Assembly: GCF_000258515.1 (NCBI RefSeq)
Contig: NZ_AJLF01000001.1
Span: forward strand, 620,001-684,000
Length of the DNA: 64,000 nucleotides
Source of the DNA: Thermococcus zilligii AN1
GTDB lineage: Archaea > Methanobacteriota_B > Thermococci > Thermococcales > Thermococcaceae
Direction of reading: 5' to 3'
In this document: positions 20,200 through 28,460 of the stretch, one piece after another
Position numbering within the stretch: position 1 is the stretch's first letter
Layout: each line of letters starts with the position of its first letter
Translations under genes and position numbers: made by a program
Notes under the pieces: model-generated
Database searches by the model: none
What the model was told of the DNA's origin: nothing
What the model saw: only the letters and a program-made list of their open reading frames with translations

Positions 20200-20612
20200 A
20201 AGCCGGGGAACTCCTCCAAAGGCTTGAAAAGCACGGCGTAACGCTGGAGAAAATGCTTAACACAGCAATGGAGCTCTACATCGGCAGCGACCCGGAGAAA
20301 GTCAGGGATAGACTCAGGAGGCTGATGCTCCGCTACCTCGGAGACATCAACGTCCAGGCGCTCCTCATGGCGGCTTTACTCCTCGAGGAGAGTTTTAACG
20401 TCGAGGGTGACCCGGTGAACCTCGTCGCGGATGAGTTGATCGGGATTAACATCGCCGAGTACATAGGCGGGAAGATGGCCCTCTTCAACTTCTTCTACTA
20501 CGACACCAAAAAGCCCGGAATCCTCGCCGAGCTGCCGCCTTTCTTAGATGACGCGATAGGGGGGTTCATATCCGGGTGCATGACAGAGCTCTTCCAGGAG
20601 GGCGTTGAATGA
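20196..20612 (+). CDS. cobZ: CobZ, alpha-ribazole-phosphate phosphatase (PgpA-like)
   Basis: 138 residues of the PgpA-like fold found in archaeal CobZ. Landmarks are [12 protein letters not shown], a helical middle with [23 protein letters not shown] and [12 protein letters not shown]. In methanogens the enzyme removes the 5'-phosphate from alpha-ribazole phosphate in nucleotide-loop assembly, replacing bacterial CobC. The genomic place directly before cobS supports that. The ATG overlaps the previous stop (ATGA), and the same occurs with cobS downstream. Confidence 0.82.
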   Translation: MKAGELLQRLEKHGVTLEKMLNTAMELYIGSDPEKVRDRLRRLMLRYLGDINVQALLMAALLLEESFNVEGDPVNLVADELIGINIAEYIGGKMALFNFFYYDTKKPGILAELPPFLDDAIGGFISGCMTELFQEGVE

Positions 20613-21298
20613 GAAACATCCTCCCGTTCCTGACGAGAGTTCCCGTCGGGGGGAATTTTGAGAAGGCCCGCGGGGAGCTCTGGGCATTTCCGCTTGTAGC
20701 CGTGGTAAGTTCAGCCCTCCCTTCTGCCATCCTCTATCTCAATCTACCGCTGGCCAACGTCCTTGCCATTCTGGCGCTCTACTTTAGCATTGGCCTCCTC
20801 CACCTGGACGGCCTTGCTGACTGGGCCGATGGGATAATGGCCAAGGGCGACCGCGAGAAGAAAATCAGGGCAATGAAAGATTTGAACACCGGGATAGCGG
20901 GCCTCTTTGCCGTCGCGATGGTTCTCTTCATCCAGGTTTATTCGCTTCCTCTGGTGCCGTTCTACTCCCTCTACCTCGCAGAGCTCAACTCGAAGTTCGC
21001 CATGCTCCTCGGACTTTTTACAAAGAAGCCGCTGGGGGAAGGCCTTGGGGCCTACTTCATGGAGGGGATGAACGGAAAACAGCTCGCCATCGGGACATTC
21101 CTCTACGCGCTCCTCTACCTTCCGGTTGCGCTCCGCAATCACCTGGCCCTAACAGGACTGGCTGGCCTTCTCTTTGCGGCACGCGTTATTAAACTTTCCC
21201 TTGATAACTTCGGTGGGATAAACGGGGACTGCCTTGGGGCCATGGCGGAGATAACGAGGGGCGGGACTTTGCTCGTTCTGGCGTTTGCTTGGGCTTAA
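20609..21298 (+). CDS. cobS: Adenosylcobinamide-GDP ribazoletransferase CobS
   Basis: 229 residues, multipass membrane protein. The N-terminus [10 protein letters not shown] and the metal-binding loop [11 protein letters not shown], followed by [10 protein letters not shown]-like sequence, are diagnostic of cobalamin synthase. [16 protein letters not shown] near the C-terminus is the second acidic motif. It joins adenosylcobinamide-GDP with alpha-ribazole (phosphate), the last assembly step, at the membrane. Last of the operon zinc ribbon-PP-loop-cobZ-cobS. Confidence 0.93.
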   Translation: MRNILPFLTRVPVGGNFEKARGELWAFPLVAVVSSALPSAILYLNLPLANVLAILALYFSIGLLHLDGLADWADGIMAKGDREKKIRAMKDLNTGIAGLFAVAMVLFIQVYSLPLVPFYSLYLAELNSKFAMLLGLFTKKPLGEGLGAYFMEGMNGKQLAIGTFLYALLYLPVALRNHLALTGLAGLLFAARVIKLSLDNFGGINGDCLGAMAEITRGGTLLVLAFAWA

Positions 21299-21300
21299 CT

Positions 21301-21455
21301 TTAAAAGCAGTTCATTTTAATCCCAAAAGGTGGGATTATGCCCACCGGAAGTACGGACTGGATTTCGATGATACCCACCAGTGTGCGGTTGCCCTTTCTG
21401 AGGGTTTAACGATCGTGGCAACCCCGTATTCGGTGAAGGTTATTTTCCTGCAGGG
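21301..21455 (+). pseudogene. Remnant of a PIN-domain (VapC-like) protein
   Basis: Between cobS and cobY one frame reads a stretch like the C-terminal half of a VapC PIN domain: KYGLDFDDTHQCAVALSEGLTIVAT, where family members have a YGLxxxDAxHxAxAL...LVTxD pattern. The N-terminal half with the first catalytic acids is absent, no start codon with a ribosome site is present, and the final D of the motif is replaced. It therefore looks like a decayed toxin fragment, but the assignment rests on about 45 residues. Confidence 0.4.
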
Positions 21456-21479
21456 GCCAGGGCTGATAAAATCGGGGGC

Positions 21480-22034
21480 ATGGACATGGGAGCTCCTGTA
21501 GTCATCCTCTCCGGTGGCAGATCAACGCGCATGGGAAGGGAAAAGCCCGTCCTGAAGGTCGGGGGAAAGCCTATGCTTCTCAGGGTTTACGGCGAGGCTG
21601 AGAAGGTTGGGGAAGCCTTCGTTGCCCTCTCGAAGAACACACCGAAGACCAGAGAGTTGTGCCTCACGGAAGGAATCCCCTTCGTTGAGACTCCCGGGAT
21701 GGGTTACGTTGAGGACGTGAGCTGGCTCCTCCGGGAGTTCGGGCCTTTCGTGAGCATGTCAGCAGATCTCCCCTTTGTTAAGGCCTCCGATATTGGCTCA
21801 ATCGCCAAAGCCTTCGACGGGGAGACGAGCCTAACCGGAGTCCTCCCCCTTGGGAGGGTTCCGCGGGATTTAAGGCCAGTGGTTTACAGGAGCTACGCAG
21901 TGGTCGGGCTGAACACCGTTGGGGCCGGGGAGGAAAAGTTTTTCGAGCTCGGCAACCCCCTTTTGGCCCTCAACGTGAACACCCCGGAGGATTTAAAGCT
22001 CGCGAACAGGATAGCGAGGTTAGTGGGAAGATGA
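21480..22034 (+). CDS. cobY: CobY, GTP:adenosylcobinamide-phosphate guanylyltransferase
   Basis: 184 residues. The nucleotidyltransferase motif LSGGRSTRMGREKPVL begins near residue 9. KNTPKTRE and GMGYVEDV match the archaeal CobY pattern (cf. M. jannaschii NTPKTKEY, GKGYIEDL), and SADLPFV is the metal-binding motif. CobY activates adenosylcobinamide phosphate with GMP in archaea lacking CobU. A second ATG six bases downstream has better Shine-Dalgarno spacing (GGGG eight bases upstream) and may be the true start. Confidence 0.85.
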   Translation: MDMGAPVVILSGGRSTRMGREKPVLKVGGKPMLLRVYGEAEKVGEAFVALSKNTPKTRELCLTEGIPFVETPGMGYVEDVSWLLREFGPFVSMSADLPFVKASDIGSIAKAFDGETSLTGVLPLGRVPRDLRPVVYRSYAVVGLNTVGAGEEKFFELGNPLLALNVNTPEDLKLANRIARLVGR

Positions 22035-22078
22035 GAGGAAACAAAGGGCGTTTTACCCTCGCGGGCATATGTGACGCC

Positions 22079-23530
22079 TTAGAGCCCGAGCTCTCCTAAA
22101 ATCCTCCCCACGTCAAGGTTCTCCCCCACAACCCTTGCGAACTTCTCGATTTCCTCCTCTATGCTCCATCCCCCAACCGAAATCGGCTCGAGACCCCTCT
22201 CTTGCCTCAGGTAGTTCAAAAACCTCTCCGTGAAGGCGAAGTTGTGGAAGATGCCGTGGAGGTAGGTTCCAATGGCCCTCTCGCCGATTGCTCCCTCCGG
22301 CTCGAAGGTTCCAGCGCCATTTACCGACGTTATTACCGAGAAGGGCCTCTCCGAGAGGGAACGGCCCATCCTTATTTCATAGCCCTCCACGCCCATGCCC
22401 CCGGCTGGCCCCCAGAGGACCCTCGCTTCCAGGTGGTTCGTTCTTTTCTCTGCCTTAAAGACTGTTTTAGCCGGAAGAAGACCGATGCCCTCTACTTTGC
22501 CGCGCTTCGACTCGAATTCGTCTATGATCTCCTTCCCGAGCATCTGAAAGCCGCCGCAGATCCCCAAGACAAAAGCCCCATCTTTATAGGCCTCAAGAAT
22601 GGCATCCTCGATCCCGTTCTCGCGCATCCAGAGTAAATCTTCAACCGTGTTTTTGCTCCCGGGAATTATTACGACGTCCCCCTTAATCTCCTCGGCTTTC
22701 GTGACATAGTCAACGCCGTTGGCCCAGTGGAGCGGCTCAAAGTCCGTGAAGTTGCTCATGTGGGGCAGTCTGACTATCTGGATGTGCAACTCGCCCCTGA
22801 CCTTTGGAAACTCCACCAAGGAGTCCTCCTCAGGAAGACGGTGCTCGACGTAGGGGATAACGCCGAGAGCGGGCTTCCCGTAGCGCTTCTCAAGGTAATC
22901 GAAGCCGGGCTTCAGCAGGGAAGCATCGCCGCGGAACTTGTTGAAGACGAAGCCAAGGACTAAGTCCCTCTCCTCTTCGTTCAAAAGCTCCATCGTGCCG
23001 ACTATCGAGGCGAAGCTTCCGCCGCGGTCTATGTCCGTGACGAGGATGACTTTGGCGCCCGCAAACCTCGCCACGCGCATGTTGGCAATGTCGTAGTCCT
23101 TCAGGTTTATCTCGACCGGACTGCCGGCGCCTTCGATTATGACGAGGTCGTGCTCCTCCTTCAGCCCATCGAGGACTTTCATGGCCTTTTGAAAGAGCTC
23201 CTCTTTTTGCGAGAGCATGTAATCTTTAGCCGAAACGCTTCCGATGGGCTTACCCATAAAGACGACCTGGCTCCTCATGTTTCCCTCGGGCTTGAGAAGA
23301 ATCGGATTGAACCTCACGCTCGGCTTCTTTCTGCAGGCTATCGCCTGGAGGTACTGGGCGCGGCTCATTTCGCCACCTTCAATGCTTGGAGCGGAGTTCA
23401 GGCTCATGTTCTGGCTCTTGAAGGGAACCACATCGTAGCCGAGGTTTGAGAAGATCCTGCAGAGGGCTGTGGTCAGGAGGGACTTGCCGGCTCCCGATGA
23501 CGTCCCCTGGATCATGAGGGCCCTTCCCAT
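22079..23530 (-). CDS. cobQ: Cobyric acid synthase CobQ/CbiP
   Basis: 483 residues. The N-terminal BioD/MinD-like ATPase domain opens with [21 protein letters not shown] (P-loop), then KSQNMSLNS and [14 protein letters not shown]. The C-terminal class I glutamine amidotransferase domain has [12 protein letters not shown] (nucleophile Cys) and the His of TYLHGIFHN. It amidates four side chains of adenosylcobyrinic diamide. The ATG (MGRALM) is preceded by GGTGGGAAG. It faces the cobT-like gene across a 68-bp divergent promoter. It is complete, so the island can accept cobyrinate intermediates or cobyric acid from CbiZ. Confidence 0.95.
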   Translation of the reverse strand: MGRALMIQGTSSGAGKSLLTTALCRIFSNLGYDVVPFKSQNMSLNSAPSIEGGEMSRAQYLQAIACRKKPSVRFNPILLKPEGNMRSQVVFMGKPIGSVSAKDYMLSQKEELFQKAMKVLDGLKEEHDLVIIEGAGSPVEINLKDYDIANMRVARFAGAKVILVTDIDRGGSFASIVGTMELLNEEERDLVLGFVFNKFRGDASLLKPGFDYLEKRYGKPALGVIPYVEHRLPEEDSLVEFPKVRGELHIQIVRLPHMSNFTDFEPLHWANGVDYVTKAEEIKGDVVIIPGSKNTVEDLLWMRENGIEDAILEAYKDGAFVLGICGGFQMLGKEIIDEFESKRGKVEGIGLLPAKTVFKAEKRTNHLEARVLWGPAGGMGVEGYEIRMGRSLSERPFSVITSVNGAGTFEPEGAIGERAIGTYLHGIFHNFAFTERFLNYLRQERGLEPISVGGWSIEEEIEKFARVVGENLDVGRILGELGL

Positions 23531-23559
23531 CTTCCCACCAGGGAACATTCGCCGAAGGC

Positions 23560-23570
23560 CCTATAAACCC
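23560..23570. promoter_or_regulatory. Shared bidirectional TATA element between cobQ and cobT-like gene
   Basis: CTATAAACCC (23561-23570) reads TATAAA to the right and TTTATAG to the left. It is about 32-37 bp from each start codon (23530 minus strand, 23599 plus strand), so one element could position both divergent transcripts. A second AT element (GGATAAAAC, 23574) is also present. Confidence 0.4.
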
Positions 23571-23598
23571 TTGGATAAAACCTCCAGTGGTGGTTGGG

Positions 23599-24600
23599 GT
23601 GGAGAGCCTCTTCCTGCTCGTTTTGGGGAACACGGAGATAAGCACTGTTCCGGGAATTAGCGTCGCGGGGGCGACGCCTGAGTTGACCAAGCTCACTCCG
23701 GTCGCCGATGCCGAATACCTCCTTCACGAGAGGCCCTTGACAATTGACGTGATTCCCGTAACGCCCGGGGGGCACCCAACTCCCGCCATAATCACCAAGG
23801 CCGCGAGGGAGCTGGCGAACTTTCCCCTCTTAGTTGTTAGGGGCGGGACTTATTTAGCTCCCCTCGTCCCCCACCTCCACATAAGCAATGCCGTTGGCAG
23901 GGACTTCAGGAGGGAGCCCGCCCTACCTGAGTTCGGGGAGATAATCAAGCGCGCAAAGCTCCTGGGAGAAGAGCTTAACAGGTTACCCGTAAAGGAGCTC
24001 GTGGTCGGGGAATCAACTCCCGGAGGAACAACCACGGCGCAGGCCGTCCTCTGGGCGCTCGGTTATAACGCCAGAACTTCCTCAGCGTCGCCTGACAATC
24101 CATTGAGCCTCAAGGAGATAGTAATCGCTGAAGCCTTCCAGAGGGCGGGCATAGGGAAGGGCCAGCTGGGGGACAACCCGCTTGAAGCGCTCAGACAATT
24201 TGGCGACCCGATGATGGCCACTGTGGTGGGGTTGGCTCTCGGTTTCAGGAGAGATATAATTTTGGCCGGTGGGACGCAGATGCTCGCCGTTGCGGCCCTT
24301 CTGAAAGCCCTCGGTGAAGACCCGGGCCGCTTCATGATAGCGACGACGAAATGGGTTGTCAACGATAGGAGCGCCACGTTCGTTAAGACGGCAAGGGAGA
24401 TAGGGGTAATAACCTATTCCGCTGACCTTGACTTTTCGAAGAGCGAGTTCAAGGGTCTGGGGGACTACGAGAGGGGCTACGTCAAGGAGGGGGTCGGTGC
24501 CGGGGGAGCAACTTGGCTGGCAGTTAAGGCGGGCTTCTCGCCGGAGGAGGTGAGCGAAAAGGTGGAGGAGCTTTACGGGAGGCTCATGGAGATGAAGTGA
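23599..24600 (+). CDS. cobT: CobT-like nicotinate-nucleotide phosphoribosyltransferase (UPF0284)
   Basis: 333 residues. The family pattern is strong: [11 protein letters not shown] near the start, [39 protein letters not shown] and [12 protein letters not shown]. It is related to bacterial CobT, which transfers ribose phosphate to the lower-ligand base, making alpha-ribazole phosphate. Four in-frame GTG/GTT codons lie at the start. I chose the GTG at 23599, because GGTGGT is 4 bp upstream and the TATA box makes 23587 too close to the transcription start. Divergent from cobQ. Confidence 0.82.
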   Translation: MESLFLLVLGNTEISTVPGISVAGATPELTKLTPVADAEYLLHERPLTIDVIPVTPGGHPTPAIITKAARELANFPLLVVRGGTYLAPLVPHLHISNAVGRDFRREPALPEFGEIIKRAKLLGEELNRLPVKELVVGESTPGGTTTAQAVLWALGYNARTSSASPDNPLSLKEIVIAEAFQRAGIGKGQLGDNPLEALRQFGDPMMATVVGLALGFRRDIILAGGTQMLAVAALLKALGEDPGRFMIATTKWVVNDRSATFVKTAREIGVITYSADLDFSKSEFKGLGDYERGYVKEGVGAGGATWLAVKAGFSPEEVSEKVEELYGRLMEMK

Positions 24601-24685
24601 GTTCCCTAAGCAGTTCCGCTTTTATTCCTGTTCGTACTTTTTTGTGCCGATTACCGCTCGAAAAATTAGGGAAGTGATGAAATTA

Positions 24686-24898
24686 TCACTCCTGCCCTGT
24701 GGAAAAAGCAAAAGTTAACAGGAGATCAACGGCAATCAGAGACACTAGGAGGATCAACGCCGTAGTCGGTTTTCCGTAGGCGTAAACTACCAAAGTTGTC
24801 GCTAGATACCCTGTCAGCCGTTTGAGGAATGAAGTTACTGATGGAAGGTAGTTTCTGCGGTATGCACCAATTAGGGACCCGGTGATATTGGCTCGCAT
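24686..24898 (-). CDS. Small two-TM membrane protein, DUF2061-like pattern
   Basis: 70 residues. A basic amphipathic N-terminus (RRNYLPSVTSFLKRLTG) is followed by two hydrophobic segments separated by YGKP. The 'K-R-x-T-x-x-x-x-T-x-x-x-Y' spacing is reminiscent of DUF2061 proteins, but the typical C-terminal HERxW is missing. GGAGGG sits 6 bp before the ATG, and the gene starts 12 bp after the stop of a 29-codon gene, so the two look like an operon. Function unknown. Confidence 0.5.
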   Translation of the reverse strand: MRANITGSLIGAYRRNYLPSVTSFLKRLTGYLATTLVVYAYGKPTTALILLVSLIAVDLLLTFAFSTGQE

Positions 24899-24910
24899 TT
24901 GTGACCCTCC

Positions 24911-25000
24911 TCACCACAGCATGGCCCGTTGCAGCAGAGACCTATACGCCCCGACAAGGAGCAAGATCACAAGTGTGGCCAGCAGTGCACGCCTTTTCAT
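24911..25000 (-). CDS. Tiny single-TM peptide (29 aa)
   Basis: An ATG behind GGGGGGGTCG opens 29 codons: a basic start (MKRRALL), one hydrophobic segment with VILLLVGAY, then LLQRAMLW and TGA. TATA CTTATATACC (about 25046-25055, read leftward) lies roughly 50 bp upstream. The strong ribosome site, promoter and close linkage to the 70-codon gene suggest a real micro-protein gene, possibly a leader peptide or small membrane subunit. No family recognised. Confidence 0.42.
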   Translation of the reverse strand: MKRRALLATLVILLLVGAYRSLLQRAMLW

Positions 25001-25154
25001 CGACCCCCCCCAGCAGGGTTCTGCACTTAAATTGTAATAGTTTGAGGTATATAAGAATTATTTAAACCAAAGGTTAACAACTAAGCATTGAAGAGTTAAT
25101 TCCAGCCAAAATGAAGTCCAACTAAAACTCACCTTCATCTCACGTACAACCCTG

Positions 25155-25718
25155 TTATGTCCCCCTCATCAATGCCTCTCTCACGGCTTTACCTATGTTT
25201 ATCCCGAGCTCTGTGGCAGTCCCTGCCCATTCCGTTTCCCCCTCAAACGCGAAGACCCCGATTCCATCGCTCGTTGTGCCGGTGGCGTTGTAACCGAGCC
25301 TCAGCAGAGTGTAAGTTTTGGCTTCAGTTGCGGTCATTATCGCGTTTGCCATGGCGCCGACCGTTAAGCCCTCTTCAATGAGGAGGGCAATGTTTATCGT
25401 TCCCGGCTTCCAGGGAGGCGGAACTTCTCCCGCTATGGCAGGGTTGGTTATTCCTGCTGTCACATAAGCAGTAACGCTCCCCCTTTTGGCTGTGGCGAGA
25501 GCTCTCCCAACGTCAGCGGCAGTCATGAAGCCGACGAAGTCTTTTAACCCGTGCCCTCTTTCAAAGGCCAGGCAGTCAGCCTTGTAGTCGCTGGAATAGT
25601 TCTTTGGAACCATCATGAAGAAGAAGCCACTGGCTTTAGTTAGGCCGCCGCGGTGGGGCGCGTTGCTGAGTGAAAGCATCGGACAGCCAAATGGGAGGAT
25701 GAAGTGTTTCAAATCCAT
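25155..25718 (-). CDS. cbiZ: Adenosylcobinamide amidohydrolase CbiZ
   Basis: 187 residues. The family pattern is visible: LSLSNAPHRGGLTKA near the N-terminus, FMTAADVGRA, AYVTAGITNPAIAG, GTINIALLIEEGLT, ATEAKTYTLL and a final GTTSDGIGVF segment. CbiZ cleaves the aminopropanol arm from salvaged (adenosyl)cobinamide to give cobyric acid, which CbiB can then rebuild. The start has GGAGATGGGAAC upstream. The N-terminus is shorter than in some archaeal members. It completes the salvage island beginning at 17396. Confidence 0.85.
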   Translation of the reverse strand: MDLKHFILPFGCPMLSLSNAPHRGGLTKASGFFFMMVPKNYSSDYKADCLAFERGHGLKDFVGFMTAADVGRALATAKRGSVTAYVTAGITNPAIAGEVPPPWKPGTINIALLIEEGLTVGAMANAIMTATEAKTYTLLRLGYNATGTTSDGIGVFAFEGETEWAGTATELGINIGKAVREALMRGT

Positions 25719-25815
25719 GTTCCCATCTCCGGATTCACGAATTTTACCTCCACTTTTCCTTGCTCCTCCATCAATGCACTGAATTCGACTTCCGGGGACG
25801 GGTGAGACTCACCTT

Positions 25816-26256
25816 ATGCTCAACGTCCTCTACAACCTAAAGGGAGCTTACATCTCCTTCGCCGGGACCAGGAGGCAGTTCTACGGGGGCGCGCATAACC
25901 ATGGGATAAACCTCGAGGAGATTGAGGAAAAGGGCCTCTTCGGGTTCTACGGCATGCTTACCCTGCCTAAAGAGGAGTTCGAGGACTTCGTGAACTGCCT
26001 CATCACGGATCTGGTGGACTGGAAGCCAGACATAGTCGTTTTTGACTTCATAACTGTCTTCGGCCAAGTTTTAGGCGAGATACACCTCAGGGCCTTCCCG
26101 CACTCGACAATAGGAGGAGTTCGTGGCGGACGGGGTTACAGTTCCCAACCCGGACGCTACATGAGGACACCCAAGATGCGCAGCAGGGCCCTTGAGCGCT
26201 ACTCATACGAGTACGTGATCACCGAGAGGGGCATAGGCTTGAGCGCGCGATCATAG
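25816..26256 (+). pseudogene. Broken KaiC/RadA-like ATPase gene
   Basis: The 146-codon frame reads like the middle of an archaeal KaiC-family ATPase: a Walker B-like segment (KPDIVVFDFITVFGQVLG), then HLRAFPHSTI. At about 26110 the match jumps to another frame, where EEFVADGVTVPN is read (26114-26150) before a TGA. It then returns to the first frame as KMRSRALERYSYEYVITERGI, the usual KaiC 'RKMRGT..F.IT..GI' position. The P-loop half is missing at the 5' end. At least two frameshifts, an internal deletion and both ends lost show an inactive relic. Confidence 0.65.
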
Positions 26257-26280
26257 CCCTGAAGAGCAGGCGCTCGAAGA

Positions 26281-26508
26281 GTGACCCAACGCCGGGGCGC
26301 TCACGGTAGGTGGGATAAGTCGGCCCCCACTTTCCCGTTGCCGTGGGGGTACCTGAAGACAAAATACTGGGAAACCCTTGAGCCCGCAGGAAAGGACCCG
26401 GAGCTCTTCTACGGCGCCATCAAAGACCTCTTCGGAGGGGGCCCCGGCATGAGGGTTAGAACAGAGGAAGATGCCGTAAAGGTGGTGGAACTGCTCTCTA
26501 AGAAGTGA
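26281..26508 (+). pseudogene. Unrecognised gene fragment (C-terminal part, 75 codons)
   Basis: A GTG-initiated frame whose last 50 residues look protein-like (FYGAIKDLF, then RVRTEEDAVKVVELL), but whose first 20 are low in quality and have no ribosome site. It lies directly after the KaiC-like relic and overlaps the convergent HEAT-repeat gene by 11 bp. I cannot name a family. It may be the 3' end of the same or a neighbouring decayed gene. Confidence 0.35.
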
Positions 26509-28276
26509 CCAGTGCTTTGGACTTCTCGGCGATTTCCTCGAGTATTCTTAAGGCCAGCTTCTGCTCCTCTGGCGAGGCCGTCTTTTTGATCTCCTTCAGC
26601 TTTTCTACGAAGGGCCTCACGAGGTGCAACTTTTCGGAAGGGATAGATGACACAAGCGCCTCCAAAAGCATGAGGGCATCAAAAAGGGTCTCCCCATTGA
26701 GGTAGTCGCCGAGCTTCTCAAGCACTGCCCTCGCGGTCTTCTCGTCCCATCCATCGCTGAAGTAGTAGCTGAAGAACTCGAGGGATGGGAGAGCCCCTTC
26801 GCCTTCCTCGGAGAGGTATTCCTCAAGGAAATGTCTGAGTACCTCCTCGCCATAGGGTGCTTTAGAGGCGAGCTTTGCGAGCGTTTTGGCGGCCCTAAGC
26901 CTCGCCCAGCGGTTGCGGGATTTTGCGATTCTCATCAGGGGCTCCACCGCAGGCCTGAGGATGAAGGTTTTTGCAGGGTCAAGCTTCTCAGCGAGCTTTG
27001 AGAGCGCCCAGAGGGCGTCCATCCTCTCTAACTTGTCGCCCTCCTCGAGTTTGCGAGTTAGCTCAAAAACAGCCTCGGGTTTTCTCTTCGCGAGTTCGAC
27101 GAGCTCTTCTGTCTTTCCTGACTCAAGGGCACGCTTCAGTCCCGCTTTCTCCTCCTCTGAGAGTTCGCCTCCTCCGGGAGAAGGTTCTTTGAGGGCTGTA
27201 TCAGAGGCGCTCTTCCTCGGCGTTTTGAACTGAGACAGTGAAGGCGGTGTTAAATACCTCTGGGCCTTTTTCTCCGGCGGCACTGAAAGGTACCTCGGCC
27301 CGGGTAGAACGCGCTCGTTTATTTTGAGGGTCTCCCTGCCCATTTTCTCCAGAACGTCTGCCAGCCACTTCAGAACGTAGGTGTCGCCAACAGCTAAAGC
27401 AAGGTCAACGGCCTCGTAGAAGCGCTCGTTTATGAGGAGCTCGTTTATCTTCTCCCGGGCCCTTTCTGGCCTCCCTTTGTAGTAGTTGTAGATAGCCCCC
27501 TCAAGCTTTTCCGCCACTATTCTTGCCTTCTCCCCCAGTTCCGGGTTCTTTCCCAGGGCAAGGTTTTTCACAGTGGTCAGGGTTCTCGCGACGTCGTCTA
27601 TGAGTTCCTCAGTCAGGGGATGTTCCGCTATTTCGAGGAGAATGTTGAGCATAAAGTCCGCTAAAGGAACGTCCTCTCCCGTCAGCATGTCGCCGGCGGA
27701 GGAGAAGACCTCTTTCAGCAGGGAGGGGTCTCCGGTGTAGGTGCCCACGTTGAGGAGGAGCCTGAGGCCCATGGCCCTAAGGCGGGGATTCCTGGATTTG
27801 AGGAGCCGGGATATAATATCGTAAACCCCCGGATCCGGAGAAAGGACACGCATGTTTTCAAGTATTGGGGGAATTTCGAGGAGAACTACCTCGTTCCTCC
27901 TGGCCTTCACGAGGTCTTTCAGGGCATGGCCCAGCTTCACGAAGGTTTCTGGGTCAAGTGGAATATCCCGGATGAGCCAGGCGAGGGCCCGGAGGGCATG
28001 GAGAGCGATATCGTCTTTGTCGCTTTTAGCGGCTTCCAAAAGATCATCGAGAAACTCGCGCACGAGAAAGAGCCGCTTAACGTCGGGCAAAGCCTTAAGA
28101 ACCCCTTCAAGGGCCATCAAAGCCCTGAGCTTTATCTCCTCGTCCTGCTTGTGGAGAAGCTTAAAGAGCCCCCTTAAGGCCCCGTCGTCTCTCAGGGCTA
28201 ACTCGACTATCCTGCCCATCTGCCACGAGGATAGGTGTTCTCTTAACAGCCCGTCGATATTTTCCAATGCTGCCAT
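26498..28276 (-). CDS. HEAT/ARM-repeat protein
   Basis: 592 residues, nearly all alpha-helical. Repeated helix pairs with the HEAT pattern (for example EIKLRALMALEGVLKAL, DIALHALRALAWLIRD, RLRAMGLRLLLNVG, RWARLRAAKTLAKLAS, QKLALRILEEIA) flank a central proline/serine-rich linker at about residues 345-385. Such proteins are scaffolds for protein-protein contacts, and the partner is unknown. ATATAAG about 25-30 bp upstream with no Shine-Dalgarno suggests a leaderless message starting at the ATG. An adjacent in-frame GTG is less likely. Confidence 0.75.
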   Translation of the reverse strand: MAALENIDGLLREHLSSWQMGRIVELALRDDGALRGLFKLLHKQDEEIKLRALMALEGVLKALPDVKRLFLVREFLDDLLEAAKSDKDDIALHALRALAWLIRDIPLDPETFVKLGHALKDLVKARRNEVVLLEIPPILENMRVLSPDPGVYDIISRLLKSRNPRLRAMGLRLLLNVGTYTGDPSLLKEVFSSAGDMLTGEDVPLADFMLNILLEIAEHPLTEELIDDVARTLTTVKNLALGKNPELGEKARIVAEKLEGAIYNYYKGRPERAREKINELLINERFYEAVDLALAVGDTYVLKWLADVLEKMGRETLKINERVLPGPRYLSVPPEKKAQRYLTPPSLSQFKTPRKSASDTALKEPSPGGGELSEEEKAGLKRALESGKTEELVELAKRKPEAVFELTRKLEEGDKLERMDALWALSKLAEKLDPAKTFILRPAVEPLMRIAKSRNRWARLRAAKTLAKLASKAPYGEEVLRHFLEEYLSEEGEGALPSLEFFSYYFSDGWDEKTARAVLEKLGDYLNGETLFDALMLLEALVSSIPSEKLHLVRPFVEKLKEIKKTASPEEQKLALRILEEIAEKSKALVTS

Positions 28277-28402
28277 CACAGAGTGTTCGAAGTTGAAACT
28301 TATATCCCTTTCCCTGCATAAAGTCCAGAAGTAGTCAAAGACCCTGCAGTGAAAGCCCCTGCGTAGCTTTTTACCCCCCCATTAAAAAGTGTCACCAAAA
28401 AC

Positions 28403-28427
28403 TTTATAAACCCATTGTGCATATGCA
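28403..28427 (+). promoter_or_regulatory. TATA box and overlapping-downstream palindrome before the DUF2202 gene
   Basis: TTTATAAA (28403-28410) is followed by the perfect palindrome TGCATATGCA (28418-28427), placed just before the expected transcription start near 28430. That is a typical position for a repressor site that blocks polymerase. An ArsR-type regulator is encoded 1.2 kb downstream. Confidence 0.4.
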
Positions 28428-28460
28428 ATATTGAACTTACATATGGAGAGGTGAAGACAC

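Noticed and set aside
24660-24710. AGTGAT...ATCACT inverted repeat as a box C/D RNA or terminator
   Set aside because: A C-box-like GTGATGA is present but no D box follows at a sensible distance, and the stem is only 6 bp without a T tract.
26900-27240. 115-codon plus-strand frame inside the HEAT-repeat gene
   Set aside because: It is Ser/Leu-rich and antisense to a convincing helical-repeat protein, a typical shadow.
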